Shown here piece after piece: positions 1-9,255 of a stretch of 41,785 nt of DNA. How positions within the stretch are numbered: the stretch's first letter is position 1; the number at the start of each line of letters is the position of its first letter. This stretch comes from Planctomycetales bacterium. GTDB taxonomy: Bacteria; Omnitrophota; Gorgyraeia; Zapsychrales; Zapsychraceae. The stretch covers positions 1 to 41,785 of the forward strand of contig SBBO01000034.1 of NCBI GenBank assembly GCA_005239675.1. Reading direction: 5' to 3'. The position numbers were made by a program, and so were the translations under genes. The notes beneath the pieces were generated by a model. It did no database searches, was not told the origin of the DNA, and worked only from the letters and a program-made list of their open reading frames with translations.

Positions 1-55
1 AAAAACCCCCGCCCAATAGCGCCCGCCCCATAGATTAATATTTTCAAAGGCATGT

Positions 56-1594
56 TTATATCTTGGTAAATTCCTTTTCGCGTAACTTACGCCTTAAAAT
101 CTTTCCCGAAGGCCCTTGCGGGAGTTCTGCAACAAATTCTATCTCGGAAGGGGTCTTAAAATCTCCCAATAATTTCCGGCAATGCCGTTGCAGCTCTTTG
201 GTATCCAGCGTCTTGGAATCTTTTAAAACGACATAACTCTTAATAACTTCTCCTAGCAACATATCCGGCTTACCTACCGTGGCCGCATCCCGGACAGATT
301 CGTGCAATAGTAAGGCCTCATCGACTTGAGAAGGAACGATGTTAACACCGCCCTTGATGATCAAATCTTTTTTGCGGTCCACGTAATAAAAAATCCCGCC
401 TTCATCCACATACCCGATATCTCCGGTCATAAAATAACCATTCTTTAAGCAGGCCTCATATTCGCTGGTATTTTTATAATAGCCGCGCAATAAGCTGGGC
501 CCCTTGACGGCAAGTTCTCCTGTCTGGCCAGGCTTAACCTCGCGGGCGTCCTCATCGAAGACTTTTACCTCCATGATATCCAACGGCCTCCCAATGGAGC
601 CAGTTTTACGATTGGGCAGAAATGGATTGTCGAAGTGTGTCGCCCCTGTCTCCGAGAGGCCGTACATATTCGCCAGCGGCACATTAAATTTTGTTTCAAA
701 TTTTTCTTGTAAATTTTTGGATAGGTACGCTGAACCGCACCCGATGAATTTCAGGCTGGCGATGGTCTCTCTATTGAAATCCTTATAATCCGTATTTAAT
801 AGCGCAACAACGATGGAGGGAACAATCTCGACAAAGGTGATCTTATATCGTTCAATGATTTTCCAAAAATCCGTCCTCGCCTTCCAAAACGATTCAAACA
901 AAATGACCCGAGAGCCGGTCAAAAGACATGGCCAGATGGAATAGCGAATAGCCGCGGTGTGCCCTAGCGGTAAGACACATAGATGGGAGGAATCTGGCGC
1001 AATAAAGGCACTCCTTAAGAGAGAACCCATAGCCAAGATCTCACTGCGAGTCGAATATTCGATGATCTTGGGCGAGCCAGTCGTGCCCGAAGAGTAGTAC
1101 AAAAAGGCAGTATCATCGGGATTAATAGAAGGATGAGGGTATTCACTGTCCGAGAATTCTTGAAGCTTATTTGCCATCATCGATTCTTTGTCGGACTGGA
1201 CAGTCTTGACGTTGAGGCCTTTGCTAGATATCTTCTCGGCTTGCGCGGCATGTGCGTAAATAACCTTAGGACCGATCCCCACCAGCTTCTCTTTGATCTC
1301 TTCGCCACCTAGATGAAATGGAAAGGGACTGATGACACAACCCATTTTTAGCGTCGCAAAGTAAAGGATCAGGTAGTCGATGGAATTTTTTAAGATAATG
1401 GAGACGATATCTCCTGCCTGTACGCCATCTTTGGCGAGCATGCGGCAACATTGATTAACGAGCCGATTGAAGGCGTGAAATGAATATTCTCTGTTTTGCT
1501 CAACGAGAAAAATCTTTTCAGCGAAGACCTCAGCGGCATCGGCTAAGATTTCAGGAAAACTCTTATGTTCCTCTATCACCTTCATCATCTTCAT
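56..1594 (-). CDS. AMP-dependent synthetase/ligase (ANL superfamily, acyl-CoA synthetase-like)
   Basis: 512 aa ORF; P-loop-like YYSSGTTGSPKI and GYFMTGDIGYVDEGG...DRKKDLIIKGG motifs, C-terminal GPSGKILRRKLRE (catalytic Lys region). Confidence 0.93.
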   Translation of the reverse strand: MKMMKVIEEHKSFPEILADAAEVFAEKIFLVEQNREYSFHAFNRLVNQCCRMLAKDGVQAGDIVSIILKNSIDYLILYFATLKMGCVISPFPFHLGGEEIKEKLVGIGPKVIYAHAAQAEKISSKGLNVKTVQSDKESMMANKLQEFSDSEYPHPSINPDDTAFLYYSSGTTGSPKIIEYSTRSEILAMGSLLRSAFIAPDSSHLCVLPLGHTAAIRYSIWPCLLTGSRVILFESFWKARTDFWKIIERYKITFVEIVPSIVVALLNTDYKDFNRETIASLKFIGCGSAYLSKNLQEKFETKFNVPLANMYGLSETGATHFDNPFLPNRKTGSIGRPLDIMEVKVFDEDAREVKPGQTGELAVKGPSLLRGYYKNTSEYEACLKNGYFMTGDIGYVDEGGIFYYVDRKKDLIIKGGVNIVPSQVDEALLLHESVRDAATVGKPDMLLGEVIKSYVVLKDSKTLDTKELQRHCRKLLGDFKTPSEIEFVAELPQGPSGKILRRKLREKEFTKI

Positions 1595-1608
1595 TGCTGC
1601 CTCGTTAA

Positions 1609-2592
1609 TTAGAAAATCTCGGTTGTGTCACCCATGGTAAAATACCAGTCTTCACCGTTAAGCACATCTTGGTATTTTTCCTTATCCAGATTAATCCGGC
1701 ATATAAAAGGCCTGGGCCTAAGAAGGACAAACCCCTTTTGGGACAAAAGATCATGGTATAGCCGTGATCCGACTATCCAAGCACTTTGAATATTGGTTTG
1801 ATGTTCCACAAAGAAGCCCTCACTACCCTCCAATAAGGCCAAGGCGATGTCATCGCGGCCTGGCAAAGACATGATATCGATGATATGCCCTTTCAAGACG
1901 GCAGCATCCTGATATAATTTCAGAATAACATAACCGGTTAACGTATCAGCCTCGTATAAACCAAAGGCATAATATTTCTGATCCGGCCTTTCCAGATATC
2001 GCCAATTTAGATAAGCCGCATCACGGATAACAGCAATCTTATGCTCATCTTTGACCTGGTCCCACAATGCATCCACCGATTTGTCGAACTTTTGTATCGC
2101 AAGAAACTCAAATCTTGAAGTACCTATCTTGCGGATCGGTTGATCATTGGCATTGGTTTGTTTCTCCCAGGTGCTTATGGCCATGACATCGCTATATCCC
2201 ATCAATTTTTTATGCAGATCATGGGCCAATAGATTAGGAAAGCCGTAAGAAAAAATAATATTCCTCTGAGAGACCTCAACGAATAATCGATCAGCAACAA
2301 ATTTGATTAAACCCTTTCCCTGATAGGACGGTAAGACCATGGACCCTATCGAATGAGAGCCTAAGACATCCTCTCCAAAGACCCGCAGTCGATAGGGGAC
2401 GACAGCAAAATGCACGATGATCTTATGCTCGTTTTCCATCACATAAATGATGGCCCTGCCAGCGGGATTATTCCCGGCGTATTTCCAATACCAATTATCC
2501 AGATTTCTTTTATTCCACGGGTCAGGAAACAACAACCAATCCATCTCCAGGATCTGCTGCTCATCTCCAGGGGCATAGGGTCTAATATTCAT
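1609..2592 (-). CDS. GNAT-fold N-acetyltransferase (long form)
   Basis: 327 aa ORF; N-terminal GNAT pattern with SMVLPSYQGKGLIKFVADRLF acyl-CoA loop. Confidence 0.75.
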   Translation of the reverse strand: MNIRPYAPGDEQQILEMDWLLFPDPWNKRNLDNWYWKYAGNNPAGRAIIYVMENEHKIIVHFAVVPYRLRVFGEDVLGSHSIGSMVLPSYQGKGLIKFVADRLFVEVSQRNIIFSYGFPNLLAHDLHKKLMGYSDVMAISTWEKQTNANDQPIRKIGTSRFEFLAIQKFDKSVDALWDQVKDEHKIAVIRDAAYLNWRYLERPDQKYYAFGLYEADTLTGYVILKLYQDAAVLKGHIIDIMSLPGRDDIALALLEGSEGFFVEHQTNIQSAWIVGSRLYHDLLSQKGFVLLRPRPFICRINLDKEKYQDVLNGEDWYFTMGDTTEIF

Positions 2593-3568
2593 AAGTCAGC
2601 AACGCCTCCCTGATCCTCCTTGCCCCTTGTCCATCGACTAGCTTTGTCCCGATCCGGCCTCGCCTGGCCCTCTCTTTTTTTGAAGAGAGCTTATCGAACC
2701 CCTGCGTGATCTTTCGTTCATAGTGATCATAGTTGCCGGCATATTCAATGAAGCCCTCTTTGTCCCAGCCTTCCAGATTGAATTGCTGGTTCGGGGCCTG
2801 GAGAAAGGCTACCGTCGGCACACCCATACGCGCTAGTTCATATAAAGTTTGTCCACCGGCAGAAATCGCGACATCACAGTGCCCCATCACTTCTTTCATC
2901 TTTGTCGCATCTGGAGAATAAACAAAATCTGTATGACGATCGGCCTGTTCCTTAATCTGTCCCTTATTGGCAAACGCGCCACCAATGATGACTATTTTCT
3001 TCAAGGCCGGATAATACGCCTTGAGAAATTTTAGAATCTTAGGCATCATGTTTAAAGGATCTTGGCCACCGGTTGTTACCATCACAACTTTTATCTTCTC
3101 GCTAACTTTAGTCGCCCCTACTTCCCAAAAGGCTTTTCGCAAACAGGCATATTGATTTCCCAGTAAGCATCTAATATCTTTTCTCTTGGGGTAGTTCAAC
3201 GTCCTTGCACAGATACTGCTGTTGAGGATAACGCCTGACGGATAATCCAAACGTTTATGGTCATCTATGTAAACTGGGATCTTGACCAACACAGAGAGTC
3301 TCTTATAAAAATCAACCCCCCCCAAATAAGAATCCATGACAACGATATCGAATTCCTTGGCGAGCGCAAAGAGTTTATTTTTTTCTTTAAGCCAGTTGGC
3401 GATCTGACAATCCTCTCCTTGAATTACTTTCTTAATACTGTCATCACCATTAATGACGAATCGTGGTCTTATTCCCTTCTCTTGAAAAGCCTGGGAAATT
3501 GCCAAACACCTCTGGATATGGCCTAACCCGCCAATCTTGCCACCCTCGGTCACTATAAGAATTCTCAA
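2582..3568 (-). CDS. PseG/SpsG-like nucleotide-sugar hydrolase or glycosyltransferase-fold protein
   Basis: 328 aa ORF; MRILIVTEGGKIGGLGHIQRCLAISQAF N-terminus and C-terminal AISAGGQTLYELARMGVPTVAF typical of PseG. Confidence 0.82.
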   Translation of the reverse strand: MRILIVTEGGKIGGLGHIQRCLAISQAFQEKGIRPRFVINGDDSIKKVIQGEDCQIANWLKEKNKLFALAKEFDIVVMDSYLGGVDFYKRLSVLVKIPVYIDDHKRLDYPSGVILNSSICARTLNYPKRKDIRCLLGNQYACLRKAFWEVGATKVSEKIKVVMVTTGGQDPLNMMPKILKFLKAYYPALKKIVIIGGAFANKGQIKEQADRHTDFVYSPDATKMKEVMGHCDVAISAGGQTLYELARMGVPTVAFLQAPNQQFNLEGWDKEGFIEYAGNYDHYERKITQGFDKLSSKKERARRGRIGTKLVDGQGARRIREALLTYEY

Positions 3569-4338
3569 TCTGACTCCACCCTTGAAGAAATCACCCGATC
3601 ATTCTTTAAAGATTTAACGAGGCCTTCATTACGAACAATGTCCGCATTAAGCCGCAAGATATCATCATGGGCATCCAAGAAGGTCTTAATGTCATCTATC
3701 AAGAAGCATTGCCGCTTTTCCCGTTTAAAATGTTCAAAGATCGCCGTAGCTACCAAGAAATCCCGCTCTTCATCAACGGACAACCGATACCGGCTGTCAT
3801 CGGTCTTATTATCTAATATCAATGTTTTAAATAGTTCCGGATGATTATAAAAATAAAGCGTGACGTGTTCCCGTTCTGACTGAAGGCTCGCCTCGTTCCA
3901 GGCCTTGGCCAAGGCCTGGAAGGTACACACCTCGCAGTCTAATCCTTCCGCGAACGTTGGCCCTGTTTTCCCATAATCAAATCTTCCTTTCTGAAAGGTC
4001 GTGATCAGCTCCTCACAGACCTGAGGGTCGATCAAGGGGCAATCGCCGGTTAGTCGTACGATGATTTTGGGATGATCTTGTTTAGCCACCTGATAAAATC
4101 TGTCCAAGACGTCCTCTTCACTGCCTCGATAGACCGCTAGCCCTATATCTCGCGCGTATTGAGCCATTGGATCATTTTCGGGTAGAACCGAGGTGGCCAA
4201 CACCATCTTGTCGATACTTTTTATCCAGGACAATCTTTCTAATAAATGCCCGATCATCGGCTTACCTGCGATCTCTTTCATGACCTTGCCGGGTAAACGG
4301 GTTGACGACATCCTTGCTTGAATAATGGCTAGGATCAT
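3565..4338 (-). CDS. SpsF/PseF-like cytidylyltransferase family protein
   Basis: 257 aa ORF; AIIQARMSSTRLPGKVMKEIAGKPMIGHLLERL; RLTGDCPLIDP; 4-bp overlap with the next gene. Confidence 0.88.
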   Translation of the reverse strand: MILAIIQARMSSTRLPGKVMKEIAGKPMIGHLLERLSWIKSIDKMVLATSVLPENDPMAQYARDIGLAVYRGSEEDVLDRFYQVAKQDHPKIIVRLTGDCPLIDPQVCEELITTFQKGRFDYGKTGPTFAEGLDCEVCTFQALAKAWNEASLQSEREHVTLYFYNHPELFKTLILDNKTDDSRYRLSVDEERDFLVATAIFEHFKREKRQCFLIDDIKTFLDAHDDILRLNADIVRNEGLVKSLKNDRVISSRVESD

Positions 4339-4343
4339 AAGTT

Positions 4344-5654
4344 TTAGGCCAGCCTCTTGAATCCAGAATGGCAGACCGGCCCCTCCAGCATATCCTCTAA
4401 GGTCCCTGCCTTTAAGGCATCGGCAATCCTTCGCCAGACCTTATTAGCAACAACCAAGTACCGATCGATGATGGCCATGGTGTGAGCGTACGATACATAA
4501 ATAGTGGTCGTGGCTAGAAATCCTTCTTTGAGCATCTCTTGAGTAAAGATCGTCTTTACAACCAACGGTTTCTCTAGCCTAATAACCATCATTGGAACCG
4601 AGACAAGCCCTGCCATATCGATCTTCAAGGAATATTTTTTGAAGATATCAAGAAGCCCTTGGGTAAGATATTCGCCGGTCTCCATGAGTTTCTTGGCGAC
4701 TTGATCGCGCTCGAATATCTTAATGGTTTCCAGCGCCGCTACAAAACCTATCCGCTCCGTCCAGTAAGTACTACTAATAAATGTCCTTTGTGCTGCCTGC
4801 ATGACATCGCGGATACCAATCACAGAGGAGATCGGATACCCGTTGCCCAAGGCCTTACCCAGAACCAAGATATCCGGATTAATCCCATAGACCATGTGCA
4901 TTCCCCCCGTTGTTACCCGAAATCCAGAGGAGACCTCATCAAAGATAAGAACCGCACCGATGGCCTTGGTGATCTCTTTTACTTTCTTTAGAAATTCCAC
5001 AGCAACTTTTTGATGACGGCCAACCTCCATAATGACGACACCGATTTCATTTTTATTCTCCTCAATTAACCGCTGAAATCCTTCAGTGTCGCCATAGACG
5101 AAAGGGACTGCTGAATGGGCGAGTCCCGCGGGGACACCACAGGGCTCCAGGCCTGGTAATAGCTGGCCGTCCAAATTCTTGTCATCGGCCAGATTAGAGG
5201 CAAGATACCAATCCCCCCAGCCATGGTAACCGCAGAAAGCGACCTTATCTTTTTTAGAAAAAGCCCGCGCAATGCGTACCGCGATCATACACGCCTCACC
5301 TCCGCTTTTGGCATATCTAACCATCTGGGCCCAGGGGTGGAGCGTAATCAGTTTCTGGGCCAACTGGATTTCTTCATAACAATTCAAGGTCGACATGTTC
5401 CCCTCAGCAATGGCTGCCATGACCGCTTGGTTGACTTCATCATTGGCATAACCCAAGACACAGGTGCCCACCCCCATAATGCTCATGTCATCATAATGCC
5501 TATCATCCAGGTCCCAGACCTCGACTCCTTTAGCTTTTTTATAATAAGATGGCCATTGATCTGGTAAAAACATCTCAGAACGTTTTGACAAAAGCTGGGT
5601 TCCCCCAGGAATAAGTTGTTTGGCCTGTTGGTATAATTCTTGAGATTTTCCCAT
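4344..5654 (-). CDS. Class III PLP-dependent aminotransferase (glutamate-1-semialdehyde aminomutase-like)
   Basis: ORF 4344..5678; IFDEVSSGFRV and LGKALGNGYPISSVIG PLP-Lys region; the ATG at 5654 (MGKSQELYQQ) avoids overlap with the upstream gene. Confidence 0.9.
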   Translation of the reverse strand: MGKSQELYQQAKQLIPGGTQLLSKRSEMFLPDQWPSYYKKAKGVEVWDLDDRHYDDMSIMGVGTCVLGYANDEVNQAVMAAIAEGNMSTLNCYEEIQLAQKLITLHPWAQMVRYAKSGGEACMIAVRIARAFSKKDKVAFCGYHGWGDWYLASNLADDKNLDGQLLPGLEPCGVPAGLAHSAVPFVYGDTEGFQRLIEENKNEIGVVIMEVGRHQKVAVEFLKKVKEITKAIGAVLIFDEVSSGFRVTTGGMHMVYGINPDILVLGKALGNGYPISSVIGIRDVMQAAQRTFISSTYWTERIGFVAALETIKIFERDQVAKKLMETGEYLTQGLLDIFKKYSLKIDMAGLVSVPMMVIRLEKPLVVKTIFTQEMLKEGFLATTTIYVSYAHTMAIIDRYLVVANKVWRRIADALKAGTLEDMLEGPVCHSGFKRLA

Positions 5655-5665
5655 AGTATCAAACC

Positions 5666-7789
5666 TTAATTTACGCAAGCATATTGTTTCAAATTACTAT
5701 TAATCGAAAAAACCTTGTCTTTACCCCACAGGGCACTGTAACGCTCGGCCGCATCGGACAAAATTGTCTCCCGAGGCAGTTTGGCCTTGAACCCTTCCAT
5801 GATCCATTGTAAATATGCGCCCATCCTCTGGGCGGCACGACCATCACGGAAAGGGTCCAGTTCATCAATCATCGATGACCAGTCACCAAATCGAGGCACC
5901 CCGCTTGGATAGGCCCAATGGTCCTCACAGGCCCTCCAAAGTTCACCCCAATTTTTAAAGATGACTCGCCCTACACCCAATGCATATAACGGACTTCTCG
6001 AATAGCCCTCCCGATCAAGCATAAGCGTTGGTGTCCCTGTTAGCGCGGATTCAAGGCCAGCGGTGGCAGCAAAAAAATGACCGTGGATAGCCAGATCCGC
6101 TGCTAAGGCCGCGGCCGCAGGTGGATAGGACCCAAACACATTATTTTTGTCAAAGACAAAACACCGTCCGGTCTTTAGGGCGCAGTCAAGAAGCCCAGCC
6201 ACATTCCCCAATCTCTTCCTTAGGCTGGAAACGACTTTGGGTTTCAAGATGAGTCCTAACCACGGTTTTTCCAAAACCTTATTCAATAAATAGGTATAAT
6301 TCTCCTGGGTTACCTGATGGCCAATATTCCACCGATCATCATCAACAGAACTCTCATCAAAGTAGGCTATAATCTTTTGGGCTCCAGCAGCGCGCAGGCG
6401 GGTCTTAAAATTTTCCGCTTCTTTGCGGATCCCGGCAAAACGGTACTCCCCCCAATATCCGGTGACAACATAATAAGGAATTAAGGAATCGACATCGTGT
6501 CCTAAATGAGCCCCTAGCTTGGAAAATCCAAAGACCACATCCGCTGCGGTCACCGTCCATGGATTCGAGGCCATTTCAAAGGAGCGCTGATAGATAACCC
6601 CCACACCACCGCCCTGACGCAAGGCATCTGCCAATGGCAAATAGCCCGATTCATATTTATACCAGGACACATGCATTTTAATATTGTACCGAGCAAAAAA
6701 GTGTGCCCAATAACGACGCTGTTGATCATAATCTCCCAACTGTTTGCACAGATCTTCTTGGATAGCAGCCTCATCTTGATTCATGGTGCTGCTGGGATGA
6801 GAGTCAACCTTGACTTTCGGGCTATGGTAGTTGAAAATTGGTGCGCGAGGGGTGCGCGCGGCCCTGGTATTGAGAACAACCGCGGACATCCCGCAGCTTA
6901 AGATTTCCTCCAACTCTTTATCCGAGACCGGGAAACGGGTATGCTGAAAATAAATAAGGATGTCCTTACTGGCAATTGTTGAATTTTGGTAAAAGAATAG
7001 GTCGGAATTCAGATAAGGAGAAGACAAATTAAGGTGTCCGTAAAATTCAACCGCTATTTTAGGAGACGAATCCTTCGAAGGGTTATTGATGGCAATATCC
7101 ATCAGCGATTTTTGAAAGATTGTACACATCCTATATTTTATCTTCATTCCATGATACATCATTTTCTTAATGAAAGACTTTACAGGACCGGATTGTGCCA
7201 CAATCCTTGCAATATTACAATCAAACCCGATACCGCGCATGGGAATAATAGCAACATCCTGCTTTTGGATCGCCCATTTCCCAACTTGCGCCAACCATGG
7301 TCTCTGTCCAGAGGAAAGGAACATAGTGACAGGGCCTTGACTGTTCAATCGACAAGAGGCCAACCGAATAAGCAGAAGAATCCTGGTCAGTCCAAATGGA
7401 CTTAAATCAAAATATAAAATACGCCGCATCAAAAATAGCAACAGATGCTTTTGGGTCCGGTACTTCTTCAGGAGGTCCTGGAATGCCAGGTGCGTCATCA
7501 TGTATTTCTGGATTTCAACTAGGTCTTCGAAGGCGACTTTCCACCACAAGAGATCCCCCTGGCTATCTTTGGAATCAAATAAAGTAAAATCCAGCCGCCT
7601 AACCTCGGCCCTTATGGTCGGGGACATCCCCTGAGCCAACTTTAACCCCAGCCAGGAGGCATCAATATAATATAAAGACAAAGATACCTTGAGTGATTGT
7701 TTTAAAAAGTAGGGAAAGATGAAAAACAACCACGAACAAATGGTCAATTTTTCAATATAAAAAACTTTTCTATCATTCATATCATTCAT
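5666..7789 (-). CDS. Putative surface carbohydrate biosynthesis protein (uncharacterised)
   Basis: 707 aa ORF; C-terminal region (HGHFFAATAGLESALTGTPTLMLDREG) resembles polysaccharide-synthesis proteins with a GT-B-like fold; exact family not certain. Confidence 0.55.
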   Translation of the reverse strand: MNDMNDRKVFYIEKLTICSWLFFIFPYFLKQSLKVSLSLYYIDASWLGLKLAQGMSPTIRAEVRRLDFTLFDSKDSQGDLLWWKVAFEDLVEIQKYMMTHLAFQDLLKKYRTQKHLLLFLMRRILYFDLSPFGLTRILLLIRLASCRLNSQGPVTMFLSSGQRPWLAQVGKWAIQKQDVAIIPMRGIGFDCNIARIVAQSGPVKSFIKKMMYHGMKIKYRMCTIFQKSLMDIAINNPSKDSSPKIAVEFYGHLNLSSPYLNSDLFFYQNSTIASKDILIYFQHTRFPVSDKELEEILSCGMSAVVLNTRAARTPRAPIFNYHSPKVKVDSHPSSTMNQDEAAIQEDLCKQLGDYDQQRRYWAHFFARYNIKMHVSWYKYESGYLPLADALRQGGGVGVIYQRSFEMASNPWTVTAADVVFGFSKLGAHLGHDVDSLIPYYVVTGYWGEYRFAGIRKEAENFKTRLRAAGAQKIIAYFDESSVDDDRWNIGHQVTQENYTYLLNKVLEKPWLGLILKPKVVSSLRKRLGNVAGLLDCALKTGRCFVFDKNNVFGSYPPAAAALAADLAIHGHFFAATAGLESALTGTPTLMLDREGYSRSPLYALGVGRVIFKNWGELWRACEDHWAYPSGVPRFGDWSSMIDELDPFRDGRAAQRMGAYLQWIMEGFKAKLPRETILSDAAERYSALWGKDKVFSINSNLKQYACVN

Positions 7790-8346
7790 ACGCTCTTTTT
7801 AAACTTTAGCGGGCCATTGGCACACTTTTCAACTAATACTGTATCCACGTATCTTCCTTTGAATAATACATGCCTGGTTAAGTGTCCTACTTTCCGATAG
7901 CCAGCCTTTATAAAGGCCTGGTATGAGCCTACATTGTCAACAATCATTCCGGCCGTCAGCTTATTCAAACGAAGAGCCTGAAACGCATATTGCGTCGCCA
8001 GGGCAATGGCCTCTGTTGCATAGCCTTTTCCCCATTCCTCCTTGCAACCGATGATTAACCCCAGATCGGCAAACTTATGCAACGCATTTACGTTTCCAAT
8101 CTTTATGTTACCAATATGCTGATATTTTTTCTTAAGAAAAATCCCAAACAAATAATCATTGGGGCTCTTACGCATCCGCGCAACATATCTTTTAAGTTCT
8201 GCTCGGCTATACCCCTTGTCCCGACCTGTTAAATAGCGAAGCACTTGGGGATCCTGCATCCAACGAATATAGTCTGATGAAACTTGTTCCTCGTTCAACG
8301 GATTTAAGAAAATTCTTTTGCCGGTAATTTTAACCAAATTTTTCAT
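7786..8346 (-). CDS. GNAT family N-acetyltransferase (RimJ/RimL- or PseH-like)
   Basis: 186 aa ORF; IRWMQDPQVLRYLTGR, GLIIGCKEEWGKGYATEAIALATQYAFQALRLNKLTAGMIVDNVGSYQAFIKAGYRKVG. Confidence 0.88.
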   Translation of the reverse strand: MKNLVKITGKRIFLNPLNEEQVSSDYIRWMQDPQVLRYLTGRDKGYSRAELKRYVARMRKSPNDYLFGIFLKKKYQHIGNIKIGNVNALHKFADLGLIIGCKEEWGKGYATEAIALATQYAFQALRLNKLTAGMIVDNVGSYQAFIKAGYRKVGHLTRHVLFKGRYVDTVLVEKCANGPLKFKKSV

Positions 8347-8352
8347 TCTAAT

Positions 8353-9255
8353 CTACACCTTAAGGGCCCACTGGTAAGGCAAAAGGATCTCTTCTCGCTC
8401 AATTTCTATAGAGTTTAACTGAGAATAAATTTGCCTAACCTTATTTAAGAGATTCATTGCGGCCACATTATTTTTTAAATGAGCCAGGCTATCCACACCG
8501 ATTACCACCTTATCAATGGCCGGATTGGATAACACAAAATTTAAACAAAGCGCCTCAGCTGGGATTTTCTCTCCATGGGCAATCCGCTGTAAATTGGCCA
8601 ACGCTGGTCTGGCCTCTTGCAAGAATACCGGAAGACTATCCAAATTTAAGAAGGCCACTCCCTGTAAGAAGACCGACCGGGCATGGACTGCTATGCCTTT
8701 TTTAGCCAATGGCTCAAAATATTTCTCAAACCGACGATCAAAGATGCTGTACGGAATCTGGACCATGTCCAATTTTATTTCTTTATCCAATAAAAAGACC
8801 AATTCATCAGGAGAATACAAAGAGACGCCTACCTTCTCTATCTTGCCTTCTTCCTTAAGCATGGCGAGATCTTTCCATATATCCTCATTAGCTACGATAT
8901 CCTTAAACCGATGCACCAAGTATCCATAAAGTCTATGGACTCCCAAGCGTTGTAGGCTCTGCTGAAAAAATTCAGCAATTTTTCCCGGGACATATTGACC
9001 GAGCGATGGCAATTTGGAGACAATTTTAAAAATGCCCGGTTTATCCCGAAGACATTCTCCAATCACTGACTCACTGTCGCCATAGGCCCAAGCCGTATCC
9101 AAACAAAAAATGCCAACCGACTGCGCGTAATTGAGGATGTCGGCCACCTGAGGCTTGGTTGCCTTACCTAAGCTGTTGGCAATGCCATAATCCTGCCCGA
9201 ATTGGGCGGTCCCCAAACAAATCTTTCCTGTCGTGTTATCTACTTTTGTAGACAT
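8353..9255 (-). CDS. Aldo/keto reductase family protein
   Basis: ORF 8353..9351; start moved to ATG 9255 (MSTKVDNTTGKICLGTAQFGQDYGIAN); LDTAWAYGDSESVIGECL. Confidence 0.88.
   Translation of the reverse strand: MSTKVDNTTGKICLGTAQFGQDYGIANSLGKATKPQVADILNYAQSVGIFCLDTAWAYGDSESVIGECLRDKPGIFKIVSKLPSLGQYVPGKIAEFFQQSLQRLGVHRLYGYLVHRFKDIVANEDIWKDLAMLKEEGKIEKVGVSLYSPDELVFLLDKEIKLDMVQIPYSIFDRRFEKYFEPLAKKGIAVHARSVFLQGVAFLNLDSLPVFLQEARPALANLQRIAHGEKIPAEALCLNFVLSNPAIDKVVIGVDSLAHLKNNVAAMNLLNKVRQIYSQLNSIEIEREEILLPYQWALKV

Noticed and set aside
1-55. GC-rich start with repeated CGCCC as a possible repeat or CRISPR element
   Set aside because: Only two short copies at the window edge; no array structure anywhere in the window
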